Below, piece by piece: positions 14,908 to 28,030 of a DNA stretch of 64,000 nucleotides (its first letter is position 1; each line of letters opens with the position of its first letter). Made by a program: the position numbers and the translations under genes. The notes under the pieces were generated by a model. It had not been told where the DNA came from. It worked only from the letters and a program-made list of their open reading frames with translations, and did not search any database. Source of the stretch: Chionis minor (lineage: Eukaryota > Chordata > Aves > Charadriiformes > Chionididae); the NCBI GenBank assembly GCA_013398295.1, contig VZSF01008218.1, positions 749,371-813,370 on the forward strand, written 5' to 3'.

Positions 14908-15143
14908 CATAGAATCATAGAATCACTTGGGTTGGAAGAGACCTTCAAGATCGAGTCCAACCATAAACCTACACTGCCAAAACCACCCCTAAACCACATT
15001 CCTCAGCACCACGTCCGCCCGTCTTTTAAATACCTCCAGGGACGGCGATTCCACCACCTCCCTGGGCAGCCTGTTCCAATGCCTGACAACCCTTTTGGTA
15101 AAGAAGTTTTTCCTAATATCCAACCTAAACCTCCCCTGGCGCA
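14908..15143 (-). mobile_element. CR1 LINE, 3' fragment (subfamily A of this window)
   Basis: The element is antisense to the plus strand. It starts with two CATAGAAT octamers (reverse complement of the CR1 3' terminal ATTCTATG), then CACTTGGGTTGGAAGAG, and runs through the coding remnant for the ORF2 C-terminus ('[14 protein letters not shown]'-like when read on the minus strand). It is cut off around GGCGCA at 15143, the normal 5' truncation of CR1. It matches the 3' part of the copy at 36545-37008 closely. It lies in the same orientation as KCNMA1. Confidence 0.93.
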
Positions 15144-15500
15144 TATTAATTGCCTAGAGCTGGGCTAGCGCCTGGCTCATGCAGGTCCAGAAATACCAGT
15201 CATGTCTTCTAGCTCCTAGCGAGCAGCACAGGAAGGTCAGCAACGCCCCGTGCACGCCAGCCACTTGGCAGAAGTGTTGGGCATGGCATGAGGAACATCA
15301 TTACTCCCATTGGAGTCACCATCACGTGTCGGTGAAGCGACCAAGTTCTTCACTGGCCCACTCCAAAGCACACCACACAAGGGTCCCCGGGGCCTTCCGT
15401 CAACTCCATTTGCCACACTTCACAGAAATGCCACCACGTGCCCCGGTGGCCAGGAGGATAGCCACCTCTCCGACAGCGCCACCGTGACTCAGGCTGTCAG
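15144..15500. other. GC-rich patch next to CR1
   Basis: Directly beyond the 5' end of the CR1 at 14908-15143 lies a roughly 55-57% GC stretch with about 14 CpG, open in two plus-strand frames (15179-15487, 15310-15528). No protein motif is recognised and the translation is rich in His, Pro and Ser as expected for chance frames. It ends at the T/G tract at 15533. Confidence 0.4.
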
Positions 15501-15532
15501 GCATAGGACTCACAAGGACAAAAATTAATTAA

Positions 15533-15602
15533 TTTTTTTTTTGTGGGTTGGCTGGGATGGTTTGTTGTTGTGTTTTGGGTTTTTTTTTTTTGAGGGGAGG
15601 GG
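15533..15602 (+). repeat. T-run/GGG low-complexity tract
   Basis: Some 70 bases made of T runs (10 and 12 T) with GTGGGTTGG, TTTGTTGTTG and GGGGAGGGG: only T and G apart from four other bases. One of about sixteen such tracts in the window (see findings). Confidence 0.85.
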
Positions 15603-16451
15603 TTAATATAACATACACAAGGTATCATTTACCCCACTCTTTTACATTCCTGTAGGGCAGTAAACTTCAGCAAATTATTCCCGACTTTACACTAAAATTA
15701 GGTTTATACCAGAACCTACTATCTGCCCTTGTCAAGTCTGCCAGACACCAAATAAACATCCCTGACAGGTTTTTCAGATTTTCCCACAGCAGTGGCCTGC
15801 AGACGTCATATCATTTTACGTTACTATTAATCAATTTAAAAACATGATGTTGCAAAATAAAGCAACTATCTTTTCCAACGATTTCCATAAATTCAGAATG
15901 ACTCCCTGACCTTTTCTTGCTTTTCAAACCAATGACTTTTTTTTTTTCTTTGTCAGCCAAGATTTTTATCCTGGGACAAGCAGCAATAAATATTATAAAT
16001 ATACTTAAACATACTTATTGTTACAAGCATATTTGTGTATGCTTTACTATTTCCCATCCTGATTACTTGGTAAGTCCTATGTTGACCTCATCCTACCCCT
16101 CTTGTTGCAGCTTTATGAGGAAGAAATAACTCTTCATATTGAATTTGGCTTTTTTTTTTCTTTTTAAATACACATCCTCGCTAAGCCCTCACGTATTTCT
16201 CACCTGAAGCGTAAGGCATTATGTTCTATGTCCTTGCTTTGCCACCTGGCACTTTAGCCAGCAATCTATTTACCTTATTTCTCATGCTCAAGAATTTTCC
16301 TTACAGCAACAGAAGTAATTAGGCTTTTTTCCAATTCGTAGGAGCTGATACCAAGGGTTCCGAAATCTTAATGATAGTAAATAGACCTTTTTAGCATGCT
16401 AAAGGATATCAAAAGCATGAGATGGCGTATGTCTTGCACAAGAGGACAGGG

Positions 16452-16488
16452 GGAAAAAAAAAACCAAACAAAAAACCCCAAAAACTCC
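16452..16488 (-). repeat. A-run/CCC tract (inverse of the T-run/GGG type)
   Basis: AAAAAAAAAACCAAACAAAA and ACCCCAAAAACTCC on the plus strand, the complementary form of the tracts at 15533 and 16982. It lies between those two. Confidence 0.7.
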
Positions 16489-16840
16489 TGAGTTGCCTGG
16501 AAGAGTGACCCCACAACACTGGCACTGCCAGAGCAGGGCAAACCTGCCTCTTCCTGTCACCCATCGTAGTCACCTGCCCTTGATCTACAGCAGGCATAGG
16601 CAGAAGCCAGCACAGCCTTCTAACTTCAGTTCTGCCCGAATTCTTTGCCAACCTCATATGAAAACGGAGTTGAACTGATTTCAAATCCCATAGGCTGCGA
16701 TGGAGAAGAAAAAAAAAATCCATGCAGAGTATTACATATTCAAATCGTACCAAGACAGGCTTGAAAGCAGGAAGACTAAGAAGTGTAGAGGTGCTGAGGG
16801 GATATCATACTACTTCCCTTTATCAGAGACAACTACTGGC

Positions 16841-16906
16841 TTCATACACTGTCTAAATGGTTAATTTTCATACACTAAATGGTTAATTTTCATACACTGT
16901 CTAAAT
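16841..16906 (+). repeat. Local tandem duplication of a 22-base unit
   Basis: The unit AAATGGTTAATTTTCATACA (continuing CT) occurs twice head to tail. It is flanked on both sides by TTCATACACTGTCTAAAT, so the whole 66-base segment is a nested direct repeat. It looks like a recent slippage event. Confidence 0.9.
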
Positions 16907-16981
16907 TTCAAAATATTGCCCAACATGTCACTATCATGATTTAGTTTTCATAAAACTCAAATAAATGATTTTTAGACCTTA

Positions 16982-17053
16982 GTTGGTTGTTGGGGGGGAT
17001 TGTCGTTGCGTTTTGGGGTGCTTGGGGTTTGGTTTTTGGTTTTTTTTTTTTTT
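16982..17053 (+). repeat. T-run/GGG low-complexity tract
   Basis: About 70 bases of almost only T and G: GGTTGTTGGGGGGG, GCGTTTTGGGGTGCTTGGGG and GGTTTTTGG, then a 14-T run. Same vocabulary as 15533-15602. Confidence 0.85.
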
Positions 17054-19368
17054 AAATCAGAACCAGCTGTTTAGAATATTTCAGTGCTTTGAGTTTCTCT
17101 GTTGACATGAATTTAGACTACTGTGATAAACCCCTCGGTTTTTAAACCTGATGAGGTACTAGACTGAAAGATATATATATATAGGGTATATATAGATACA
17201 TAGTTCATCATGTTCGTGAAGAGAAAAAAAAATCTGGGTTCATTTTCATGACTTTACCTTCATTGGGTCAGGCAATACAAAGGCTAACCTAACTTCTTCT
17301 GACCTGTTAACGAGAACTTTTTTCCACACACATTATGTATTCCACGCTAATTAAGAAAAGAAAGTTAAGCTGCACTCTGTGTAAGGCAGTCTGCTTGGCT
17401 GGAGAATAGGAGCTGCACTTCATCTCCTCTCCAATCAATAATCCATAAACTGGGGTTGAATGTGCAGGCTGTTTGCCAGTCAGCTGTAGCCGAGATCTCT
17501 TTTTCTAAGCCTTCCCTTTTCTTTCACGGTTCAATCAGCTCTGCCCAAAGGAAACATTTCAAATGAATAAAACAAAAATCCGTGTCTTTTAGTACTCTAC
17601 TTTGTCATTTATTCCCTCGCAGACCGACATTTTTCACATGTAGCAAATCCAGATTTTAATGAAGCCTGGAAAAAAAAAAAAACAAAAACCACCATCGAGA
17701 TGTGTGCTCTCCAGCCTTCCATTACCAACAACCACGTCCACTGTGAAATGTAGTAACACACATAGCACCTTCTGTGAAGTTTTAAATCTTAGTTTCAAAA
17801 CTATTAAATCTATGGAGGTTTATGCCTTTGCAAACTTTCAACTTTCCAGATATTCACTAGGTATATATAATGCACACACAGAAGATGGGCGTATACAAAT
17901 TTCTCTGCCTTTAACTTCACATTAAAGTTTATTTTTATTTAACTAATTTCCCACCACACAGGTAAATTTTGTAAGTTTGGTGGTTTGTTTTTTTTTTTAA
18001 AGCATCACTTTGGCACACTTATTTTTAAACCCTGGTACCCCTGGAGCTATTATAGTTGGCTTTAATTAACCACTGTGGCTAATGAAACCTTTTCCAATGA
18101 CCTCAGAATTTAAAGACGGGTATGCAGAAGCAGTATTTCATTTTTTAATAAAGTCAGTAGAAAAATACAAAAACTGCTAGAATGGTATCGTAATCATGAT
18201 GCCTACAGCCAAGAAGAGTGCAAGCTATCGGTCTGGCATGTTCTAATATCAAGGATATAATACTTTTTTCATGTAAATGAGGTTTTTTTCTTATGCTTAT
18301 TGCATTGTTGCATTACAATCATTCAATTGTCTGCGTTAACATACTTATTACTTCAATTACGCACACATGTTGCCATGTATTTATTTTCAATTTTTCAGGA
18401 ATTCTTTTTAATTTTTCTCCCCAAGGAAGACAGAAAAATCACAGTCTTTATTGAAGAAGATACCTAGGACAGATTTTTGTTCTTTCTTTGCCATTTGTTA
18501 CAGACATGATGGGAAAGAAACCAGAAAACTAAACTATTAAAAGTGTAAGGACACTATAAAGTGAACACATATCTATAGCTCCTGCATAAGCAAATCTCTT
18601 CAATACAAGATTTCCTTGGGAGATGGAAGCGTTGTGTGTGTACACACAATGCATTAGCAAGCGATAGCCTGAATTGTAATTGATACTTGATCTTTTCAAT
18701 TTACACCAAGATAAGAAAAGGAGAGACGGGGGCAGGGAGCAGTCTTACAAGTCTAAGTTTTAAATTTTTAATTTTAAAAAGTGTTATTTCAGCTGCAGTG
18801 ACAAAACTAAAGCTACCTTTGAATTTAAATTATTTGTCAGCTCCTGCGCTATGGCAAACATTACATCTGAAAAAAGAAAAGAATCATTTCAGGGTTATAA
18901 ATTCCCTCAGAGCATTTCAGTATTTCCACTGAAAAGCTGTTTTTTGGAGGGATTCTTCTTTTCATTCCCAGTTCAGTAAAATATATACACAGGAAGGTGG
19001 CTTCCAGATTTATGATCCACTGTAATAAGATACACACTTCAAGCAACTAGCAGAGTAGCAACATGGTATAATTTAAAGTTTTTAAATGTATCCTAGTACT
19101 AAGATCACAGAAAGCTTTAAAAGAAAATACAAAAGGGATATAAAGGGGAGAGCATACGTATTCTTGTGCTTTTTGGCTTGTGAGGTACCAACTGGACTTA
19201 TGAAATTTATCTTTTGCATGTAACTAATTTGCCTACTGGTCTAGCATTCCTGCCTCTTAACAATAATTTTAGCTTATCTGTTATTACTCAAATTGTAACT
19301 TCCAAAATAAACTCTCATTTAGTAAGTAAGCGTAGATTATCATGCCTGTTTCTCTAAGAGTCCTGCCG

Positions 19369-19410
19369 TGGGTGGGTGGGTGGTTGTTTTGGGTTTTTTT
19401 GGGTTTGTTT
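19369..19410 (+). repeat. (GGGT)n and T-run/GGG tract
   Basis: Four GGGT-like units followed by TGGTTGTTTTGGGTTTTTTT and GGGTTTGTTT. The four GGG blocks are close enough for a G-quadruplex. Confidence 0.85.
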
Positions 19411-20651
19411 CTCCCCGCCTCAAGCCACTACCTAAAACAGTTCTCTGACAGAAGATGGAAGACATCCAGCATCTCCATAACCTTTCTCAATAACTGTCAC
19501 CTTCTACCAGGGTTTGGGCTCAGCCATTAATCTAATGAGGGACACAGAGGATGTCATACATTTGGAGTGCAGCGTTATTGCCTCTCCGTCCACATTGAGT
19601 CAGACGACCCTCAAAATATCATTAAAGGTACATGCGAGTTTGGGGTTTTTTTTCCTTTTTTTTTTTTTTCTTCAAATAAGAGGCCAATTCCTGCTGTAAT
19701 GATAAAAAATATTTTAAAAAAAATAAATCAATGCTTATCATATAAGGAAAATGTGTAAAGGAAATTTTCAATGAAAATAAATTTTGCACAAGAAGCAATC
19801 TAGACAAAAATATATTTTCTTTTTTTTTTGCCAGAGATAAACATTTTAAAAGAAAGCCACACTTCCCCTGTCACCTTCAGTCTGTCACAAGCTCAACCTA
19901 TGACAGAATGTTTCCATTTTCCATGGAAATACTGCTGGGGTCAGGGGAATTGGGGATCTTTGCTGTTTTCTCAGGTCTCAAGACACCCTGCTGATATTTA
20001 AAGCTGCACTGAGGGTAGCATCCAAAAGGGATGTTTTGGATTGCAATATAAATGCACAGCGGGACGCACACCTCCGTGGGGCAAACAGCTAGGTCTGTCA
20101 ACATCTGCTGCAGAGAACCTGACTTGGTAAGAAGCTCCACAGATGCACTTGCCACAGGATGTAAATTAAAACTATTAAAATTCATAAGGTACGATGCAAG
20201 AATGGCAATAAAGGAAGAGGAACTCTCCTTTTAAAGCTAGGAGAAGAGATCAGGTTTTACATTTTTCCAACTGAGTTCACGCTCACATAATTCTAAAACA
20301 CTCACCACCAAACAAGTCACACATACTGCTGGCAGACAGACATTGCCTTTGGGATGCTACTTCTATTTTTAATTTCTAGGGCATTGTTCTATCCAGTGTG
20401 AAGGCAAGGAGGGGTGAATCCCTTAAATGAAAACTCACTGAAGACTACAGCCATTCAGCGTTAAACTGATTTCTGGTTGTAGCAAAGAGGAGACAATGCA
20501 TTTTGTCACGAAATAACTCAATCACTTTCCTGAGAGCTGGAAGTCATCATCTGTTTTTACAAATCTGCCCATCACACAGAACTCGACTTGCTGTATTTTA
20601 CATAGCGACATCATGAAGTAGTTTCACTGCAGTGGCTGCACAGACTGTCAT

Positions 20652-20693
20652 GATAGAATCACTTGGGTTGGAAGAGACCTTCAAGATCATCGA
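20652..20693 (-). mobile_element. CR1 LINE stub, extreme 3' end only
   Basis: Only about 42 bases are present: TAGAATCACTTGGGTTGGAA through GATCATCGA. They are the same as the 3' tail of the copies at 14908 and 36545, after which homology stops abruptly. This is a very severely 5'-truncated insertion or the remainder of a deleted copy. The long open frame starting here (20663-21265) is not CR1 beyond the first 15 codons. Confidence 0.85.
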
Positions 20694-22316
20694 ATGATAT
20701 CTGGATTGTCATTGTACACGATGCAGCACCTATTTGGTTAACACGGCCACAGTGCTGGATGATGAAATATTGCACTAGCCCCTCAAGATTACTCACCAAA
20801 TACCCGGCACAAGCACCCCTGGCAGGAGGGAGATCCATTCCCCCTCAAAGCGACCCAAGGAGGACAACAGTTCGGAAGACTTCCTTCAGTGATCAACAAC
20901 TTATTTCAAAAGTAATCACTACAGGGACTCTGCTGGGACCGCAACACACACGCTCTTTTCCTCCTGCCCAGATGAACCCACACTACTCTCCCTGTTACCA
21001 TCAGTACTTCAGAAAAGATGCTGAAATGCAGTACAAAGGGGAAAAAAAACCCAACTTTCCAAATAATAGGGTTCAGAAACCACTGGCTCCACGCAAGCTG
21101 GGTGCTGCTTCCGAGATCAGCAAGAGCAGCTTCACCTTACAGGAAGGCTCCTGCCATTTCTTTCAGTCCAATGATCCGAAAACTTCACGTGGTGAGAAGC
21201 ACTTCTCGCCGCAAGAAAGCTGTGAAATATTTTTGAAAGTTTCCCATTCCAAGTGGCATTTCTAGAGCAGCCAGCTGCTGAGAGCATCTATTTTGCTAGT
21301 GGGAAGCAACTGCACCTGTGACACAGATACAGCCAGTGTCCAATGCAACTCCAAGGAAATCTGAGTCCAAGCAAGCATTCTCTCATCCTCTTTTTACAGT
21401 TAAAACACCTCAAAAAACCCCCAACCAACCTTAATTCCTTCACAGAGTAGACAGAGTTCCTTTTAATTTTATTTATTTATTCTGAGAGTATTTTTTCCTC
21501 TACCAATTTAAAGCCTTTATGTAACAAAGCTTCAAGTAAAATCAGAGTAATGTTTCATTATCTGCTGTAAATAACAAGTGATCTACTACCTCAGAGCCTT
21601 CGCTGAATGCTGGTCTACTAAAATCTCAGGCAAAGAGCCAAATTCTGGATTTGTGAATATGCATGTACCTCTCACTGACTTCAGTGTGAGACACATGAAT
21701 GAATCTGAAAGCTGAAGTTGGCTCCAATTCATGTTTTAAGCCTAATGAACTGGTAATAATCAAATGATTTGCTCCATTTTTTAAATAAGATATATTAACA
21801 GAAAGATTAGGTAGAAGAAATAGAACACAAACAGAAATTCCCAATATGCAGGTCATCACTGATCTTTAGTATCTCTGGTAAAGTCAAAGGACTAAACATA
21901 AATTTTGGACAAAAAAAGTCACAATTTAGGTTATTCATTTTTCTTTTATTTCCTGTTCTGTGCTGGATACAATTTAAAATGTGTATTTATTGCACAGAAG
22001 CATAAGGTAAGCAATACAAGCCAATTCACTCCGTTTCAGTTGAGCTCAGTTTACTCACTGCATGGAAATGTCTGTTAGTGTCCCATCATCAGAAACACCA
22101 CAGGCAGAACAGCGAGAACGACGGACAGACAGAAAAATAGTAGGGAGAGTAGGAAAAAAACCCAAGGGTCAGACGGAACAGCAGCAACCCAACCAGGGCA
22201 AGGGAGAAGCAAAATAGTAATTGCCAGTTCTCTGAGCCAAGGGCATGAAACTGGATTCCTCATATTGTTGATACATCATAACTTGACTCCCTTAAGTGTG
22301 CTCTAGATCTTTTTTT

Positions 22317-22350
22317 TATATATATATATATATACACACACATATACACT
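22317..22350. repeat. (TA)n(CA)n microsatellite
   Basis: A TA run of about nine units passes directly into CA units and CATATACAC, following seven T. Probably length-polymorphic. Confidence 0.9.
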
Positions 22351-25300
22351 CATCTAACAAGACTACTGCACTGCTAGAAACTGCCCCAGATACCAGTTCT
22401 AAGCATGGGATTTGGACTCTTGTGATACACACCTAATATTCTTCTTAATGCAAGTATCATACCTTTACTTCATTAGTTTCAGCAAAAGTCAATATTGTGC
22501 CTTATCAAACCTACCCTGCCTGTTATTTGCTTGTTGTTCGTTAAACTAAGTTAATAACGTTTCTTTGATTTATTGCAACTTTTGTAATAAATCTAACAAA
22601 GCGCTGCGCTGCTGCCATCCACATTCATCTCAACGGGTAGCTTGAAATCACTACCATTGATTTCTAAATAAATATATTTTAAATCACTCACCATTTAGCG
22701 TTCCCCTGGGGAAGTTTTGGCCCATATAAACACAATTATTCCTGATTAATTTATAGAAACTAATTTAATTGAATAAGTAATGGGAGATTCTTTTCCCAGT
22801 TGGGTAGGAAAACTAAAACAAAATATGCACGTGTCCCTTGAGAAGATGCAATAAAATGAAAATATTTATAAGCTAGGGACTTCCCATTTTGGTGTATACA
22901 ATGGAAAAGAATATTTTTAAAACTATGGTACATCTGCATTTCTTACGTAAAACTAGACCAACTCTGCAGATTACAGTACTATTACAAAAAATTATTTAAA
23001 CCAAGACCAGTAGGACAATATCCAGAATGAATCCAACCTTTGAGACAGAATGGCATCGCCTTTACCTTGAAAGCAGAACAACAGTTTAAGATTGACAAAA
23101 TAGCATATTCCTTCCTTCCCAGCACCAAAGACAGTTGGGTTTCCCGTCACTGGCCCAAAGCTCCCAAGAAGTTACAAATGGCTTTTACGATTCCCATCAT
23201 AAGCAGTCTCTTCCTTGCTTTTAATAGTACTTCACAGCTGAGCCAAATATAACCGAACTGAGATTTGCCTGCTTCTATGGATTCTGCTTCATGACTATAT
23301 TTACAAAACTTGCTGGACGTTGTTAAAAAAATATGAAAACCACTCAAGCAGCATTTCATTAGAACTAAAATAAGCTGGAAAAAAGGTCGCCCTTTAAAAT
23401 GATAACTTGACATCTGCTGCACCAGATGGGAAAAAAGAACGGACACGACCCTTGCCAACATGAAGTTTGTCAACCTTGTTTTCTAGTTGATCCATTCCTC
23501 GTTGTTTCTCAAGCCTCCACATTCTGATTAAAGCGTCTTATAATTGGCTCCAAGTCTGCTTCTTACGGGAAGGCAAGGTCCCTCTTTACCACAATTTTTC
23601 CCCGACTGGCGTTCCTGCTGTCAGCATCCCCAATTCCTACCTCTCCAGCTGTCTCCCTGCCCTGGCCTTGTACTCCTGAACCTGGAGAAGCCCATCCCTC
23701 CTGGGGAGGAAGAGTCTCCCCCTTCCCTCCAAGAGGCTGTTTGATCTGACCCAGACTGTCACAGGCTGGACATGACAAAATAGCTGGCTGTCTTCTTGCC
23801 GGCCATACCCTTTCCAAAGCTTCATAAAATACATGTAGTAAATTGTAAATAGACATAACCAATATTTCTACCATCTACTACCAAAGACATTTTCATTTCT
23901 ACAGTCAACTGTCCTAATTTAACTTAGAATGACCTACTTAGATCCAACTACTTTTAACTCTTCATGTGTTGAGAAACTACTCCCCGTTCCCAATGAGAAC
24001 GTTTTTCTTCCTTTGAATTTTGCATTTTTGTAGAGAATACGAAGTTCACCAATAACTAGGGCCAGATATTTCATTCCAAAATAAATCGATTTTGAAGGAA
24101 ATATCTAAGAGACGTATTCAGAAACAACTATTTGCACTGTTTTCCCACACCTTCTCCCTCCTCCAACCTGGGGAAGGTTTTAACAGCAATAGGCCCTATG
24201 TGTTTTCACCAGCTTTACCAAGCAATCCCAATTCCCCGNAACTCTCAACCTTCCTAACTGAAGAGTGACCCAACACCCATCACCTCCTGTTGACAGCCAG
24301 GGTTCCCACCACCTGCAGCGATGTCCCCCAGCATCCTCCTTCCTGCCCTAAAGCTGGTTCCTGCCCGGAGGGCTTGGATGAAGGCACCATCATCACACAG
24401 CTCTCCCGAGCAAACCTGACTGCTCCCAAACGGTGGGGAAGACCTGCATTCCCCCCCCTCAGGTGGATATGCATCTAGGGAGCGTGAAGTCATCTCTGCC
24501 AAGTACTGATGGGAGCAGAACTATGACAGCCTGGAGCTCAACGCTTGCCTAAAAGAAGTTGCCAGCCCAAGCACAGCCATGTGTTGCCATAGCTACAACT
24601 GTTGTTATTACTCAAACTCTCTGGTTTCAAGTTAGCGACGCCGTCCCCACCAACTCCAGTCCCACCTATGGCTGCTGTGGAGACACGCAGTCTGATTACG
24701 TACAACCCACAGGTCTCTCACAAGGAGTAATTTTCATGGGGTCTACAGAAATACATAGTTCAGTCCCTCCTTTCCTCCCCACCCAAGCGCCACAGCAGCA
24801 GGCATTTCCTTAAAAACGCCCTGCTGAATTTCTAAAGATGGTGCGCACGTATAAATAGAAGTAGTCTGAGGTCCTAGGGAGTAAATTGGCTCACTCCAAT
24901 TTGCAACACAGAAGAACAATAGTCAAACTGAAAAGGACAGAGATCTATATCCAAAATTACTCCCGAACTATGGAGGGGAGATACTCAAGAATGACAGACT
25001 TAGAAAATAATTAGAAGTCATGAGAAATCTTTTTTTTCAAAAGCAAAGTGAGGCTATTCATTCACAAGGGTCAAAAGAAGTTAGCTGCCTATCTTCCATA
25101 ATGGAAAATTACTTGATCAGACCCAGGTTATTTTTGTAACCTGTAACCTCCATTTAAAGTAATTATCTGGTCCATAGGTCTAGCTCCCTTTTGCTTTTAT
25201 TGATTAATTCCATCCATCTTGAAAAATTCTATTTAAATCCTTATTTAAGGAAAAAAAAAAAGAAAGCGCTCTTCTGCAGCTTTTAATTGTATCCAAGGCC

Positions 25301-25493
25301 TTTCCTTATTTTTGAAGCATCCTGTATTTAGTAATCTTTATCCTGAAGATTGTGTAACACCCCCTTTACAATTATGTAGTGGCACAAACTGAATCCATTA
25401 GGTCCACATGGTCGGAGGCATCGCTTTCCGTACCATTACAATGCATGAATCTCAGAGGCCCAGACAGCAGCTCCTGCTGCCCAGAAACACTAT

Positions 25494-25503
25494 CCCCCCC
25501 CCC
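25494..25503 (+). repeat. C10 homopolymer
   Basis: Ten C on the plus strand followed by A5 and AT-rich sequence. Confidence 0.85.
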
Positions 25504-27639
25504 AAAAATACCGCAAAAATAATAAAAAAAATAGATTTTACTGCAAAATCTATTAGAAGCACCAAATAAGGGGCTAAGGACACTGCTGAAGCATTAACTT
25601 CCCAGTTCACTGACGAGTCATCGCGTCTTTGATCCAATAGCTCAAGTGCCCCCCGCAAGCTCCATCACAGCAAACAATCACGCCCTCTAAATACTGTTGT
25701 GGGATGTTAATATTTTAAGAAATTAAGAAGCGAGGAGGGAATTACTTCTGAAAAACTTCTGAGAACAGAGCGGGACCTGCTGATCGTTAGGAAGTTCAGA
25801 GTCTGCAGGAAAAGCCACGGAGCACAAACAGTGCCGGCTGGAGAGCGGGCGCCATGTCCCACTGGTGGGGATGGGGGCACGTCCCAGCTGGTGCCCTTGA
25901 GGAACCTCGCCTCTCCCCTCAGCCCTTCCATGTTTAAACATACCCTTCCCTCTTCGTTTTCCCTGTACGCATTTGTACGACGTGTTTTGTAGTACAGGAT
26001 GCTGAAACATAGCCAATATTTACACAGTTTTTATTTCTGCCTCTGCAGAACAGGAGCTGATAAAGTTATTTTTTTGTTTCAGGATTTGTTACTTTTAATT
26101 TCGCACGGTGTAGATAAAACTAATCTACACACCATGCAAGGAGCTGGGTCAGATAACAAGAAAAAACCCTTCGCTATTATAATGGCAGCATTATGCAAGT
26201 ATCTGATGATGCATTTTATTGCCTCGGCTGGTCTCCTGCCAGGGTGGTGATATTCCTGTTTCAGGTGACGTGCGTAAAGGCACCAAAGATTTAGGGATGC
26301 ATGTGCACAAGAAAGCATCAACTAATCACTGCAGTGGGTCTGCTGTACAAGACTTACCTTCCCAGTCAAGGGCACTTCTTCCTCAACAAGTACGCGTGAT
26401 GCACAGCTCAGAAACCAGGAGCAGAAAAGGCAATACAACCTCTCACCCAGAATCTTGCACAAAATTCAAGCAAAAGTCACCACGTTCTCAGCTCAGGTTC
26501 ACATATCACACTCAATATCACAGGGCGGGTCTTAAGATGGTGGAAAATAAATTCCTTTTCACTCATCAAGCCTGGATATTCTAGCTTTGCCTCAAGAGAA
26601 TCTTCTAGCTTGCCATAAAAGTCTGAAAGTAGCAAGCACGCTATCAGAGGGAGTTTGAGATCTAAGCAATCCTGTTTCAGCCTTTTAAAAACCTTCCTAC
26701 TTTGACTTCAAGACATTTGCACTTACAAGTCATATTCTTAACCTTTTTTAATACTTTTAAAATATTCATGTCTTTTCAGTCACACTACGATCAGAACTCC
26801 ACAATCAAATTCCAGCAGCAGCAACCACACCTTAGCCCCACTAGACACTTCCACCATTTTTGGCAAACAGAAGATTTCCCATTTTTTATTATTTTATGAC
26901 TTCTAACAAAGGAGGGTTAGCACTCTTTCAAAACAGATCTCAATCTTTTATTACCAGTGGGGCTCTGGTTGCGTCTAAGCTAATTTGGGCAGCACTCTCA
27001 TCCACCAGAGAGCCAATTCTAGACACGGACAAAGCAGACAAACCACACTGGACAGCAAAGACATGGGAGCAGGAAAACAGTCCTGACCCTGCACAGCCAT
27101 ATAATAAATAAATACATATTTATATCCATATGTATATTCGTTTTTACCTTAAATGGAACGAGACAACATAGAGATATTTTTTTTAAACCTGTTTTCTTAA
27201 TAGCAGCAAACTGCTTTGGTTTGGTTTGCCAAATTACCTTCCTTTCTTTTACTATTCAGACCAGCCTTGCCCATTTTCCCATAAATGCGATCTTACCTTT
27301 GAGTTCAAGTGGTAGCGATTCTTAAGATGTACAAAGAATGGGCCCCTGGAAGTAATCTTCTCAAGAACGGTATTTCTGACTTCATTAATAGCCTCCTGAT
27401 ATTTGGGCATTAGAATTTATTTAAGTGCTAGAGGTCGCCGGCGGTTGTCAGCTCTTGAGAAGGCTGGCACCGCTGCTATGATTGGGTGATGCGAAAATCG
27501 GCTGCATTTTTGGTTTTTGACAAGTTTTTGTTATTTCAAGCACTCCTGTTACCATACATTAGTGAAAACCAAGCCTAAAGGCGTACTCTAACACATCCTA
27601 AGTATTCCTTGATGAGGTACATTTCTGTAAAAACATCGT

Positions 27640-28030
27640 TTCAGATCATCTGTGTGTTTCTCTCCTGCGATACATTATTCTATGGACCGATAATGCCCAC
27701 TCAATTCCTCTGTGGTGCCTGATGAGGAGAGGGCAAAGGCTGCCAAGGCAGTTTTTGAGTGGCAGGCAGGGACACGAGGGAAACGAGCACCAATTACTGC
27801 CACGGAGCCTTTCGCTCTCGGAACGCAATGAAACAGGACGAGCTTGACAGACCATTAGGAATCCGGCTCTTCCAATCAACCCAAGAGCTGGGCCAAATCC
27901 ATCGTCAAAAATATGCCTGCTATCAACAGTTATATGGAAGAGACCAGCTTCGGACAGATGATCCGTCCCATTCTCAATAAAATAAAATGCTTTGCAAATA
28001 ACCCGCAATGACAACTCAGAGGATCACTGT
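27640..28030. promoter_or_regulatory. CpG-retaining, complex-sequence block
   Basis: About 14-16 CpG in 390 bases of non-repetitive, high-complexity sequence, with a 122-codon frame on the minus strand (27646-28014) and a 73-codon frame on the plus strand. Neither translation shows a recognisable domain, and no splice-site pair frames them convincingly. Candidate conserved non-coding element. Confidence 0.3.

Larger units (their letters stand above)
15603..20651. other. Gene-free intron, AT-rich with several low-complexity tracts
   Basis: Contains the tracts listed separately plus an A/C tract at 17669-17693, a T/G tract at 17975-17998 and a TA-rich piece near 17170-17205. Frames of 114 codons or fewer show no motif. 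Confidence 0.7.
20694..27639. other. Gene-free intron
   Basis: Holds a 200-codon chance frame (20663-21265), the TA/CA microsatellite, GC-rich pockets at about 23540-23770, 24280-24500 and 25790-25940, and one ambiguous base at 24239. No recognised repeat or gene. Confidence 0.65.

Noticed and set aside
20663..21265. 200-codon open frame on the plus strand
   Set aside because: It begins inside a CR1 stub, has no recognisable domain, ordinary chance composition and no clear splice or promoter context.
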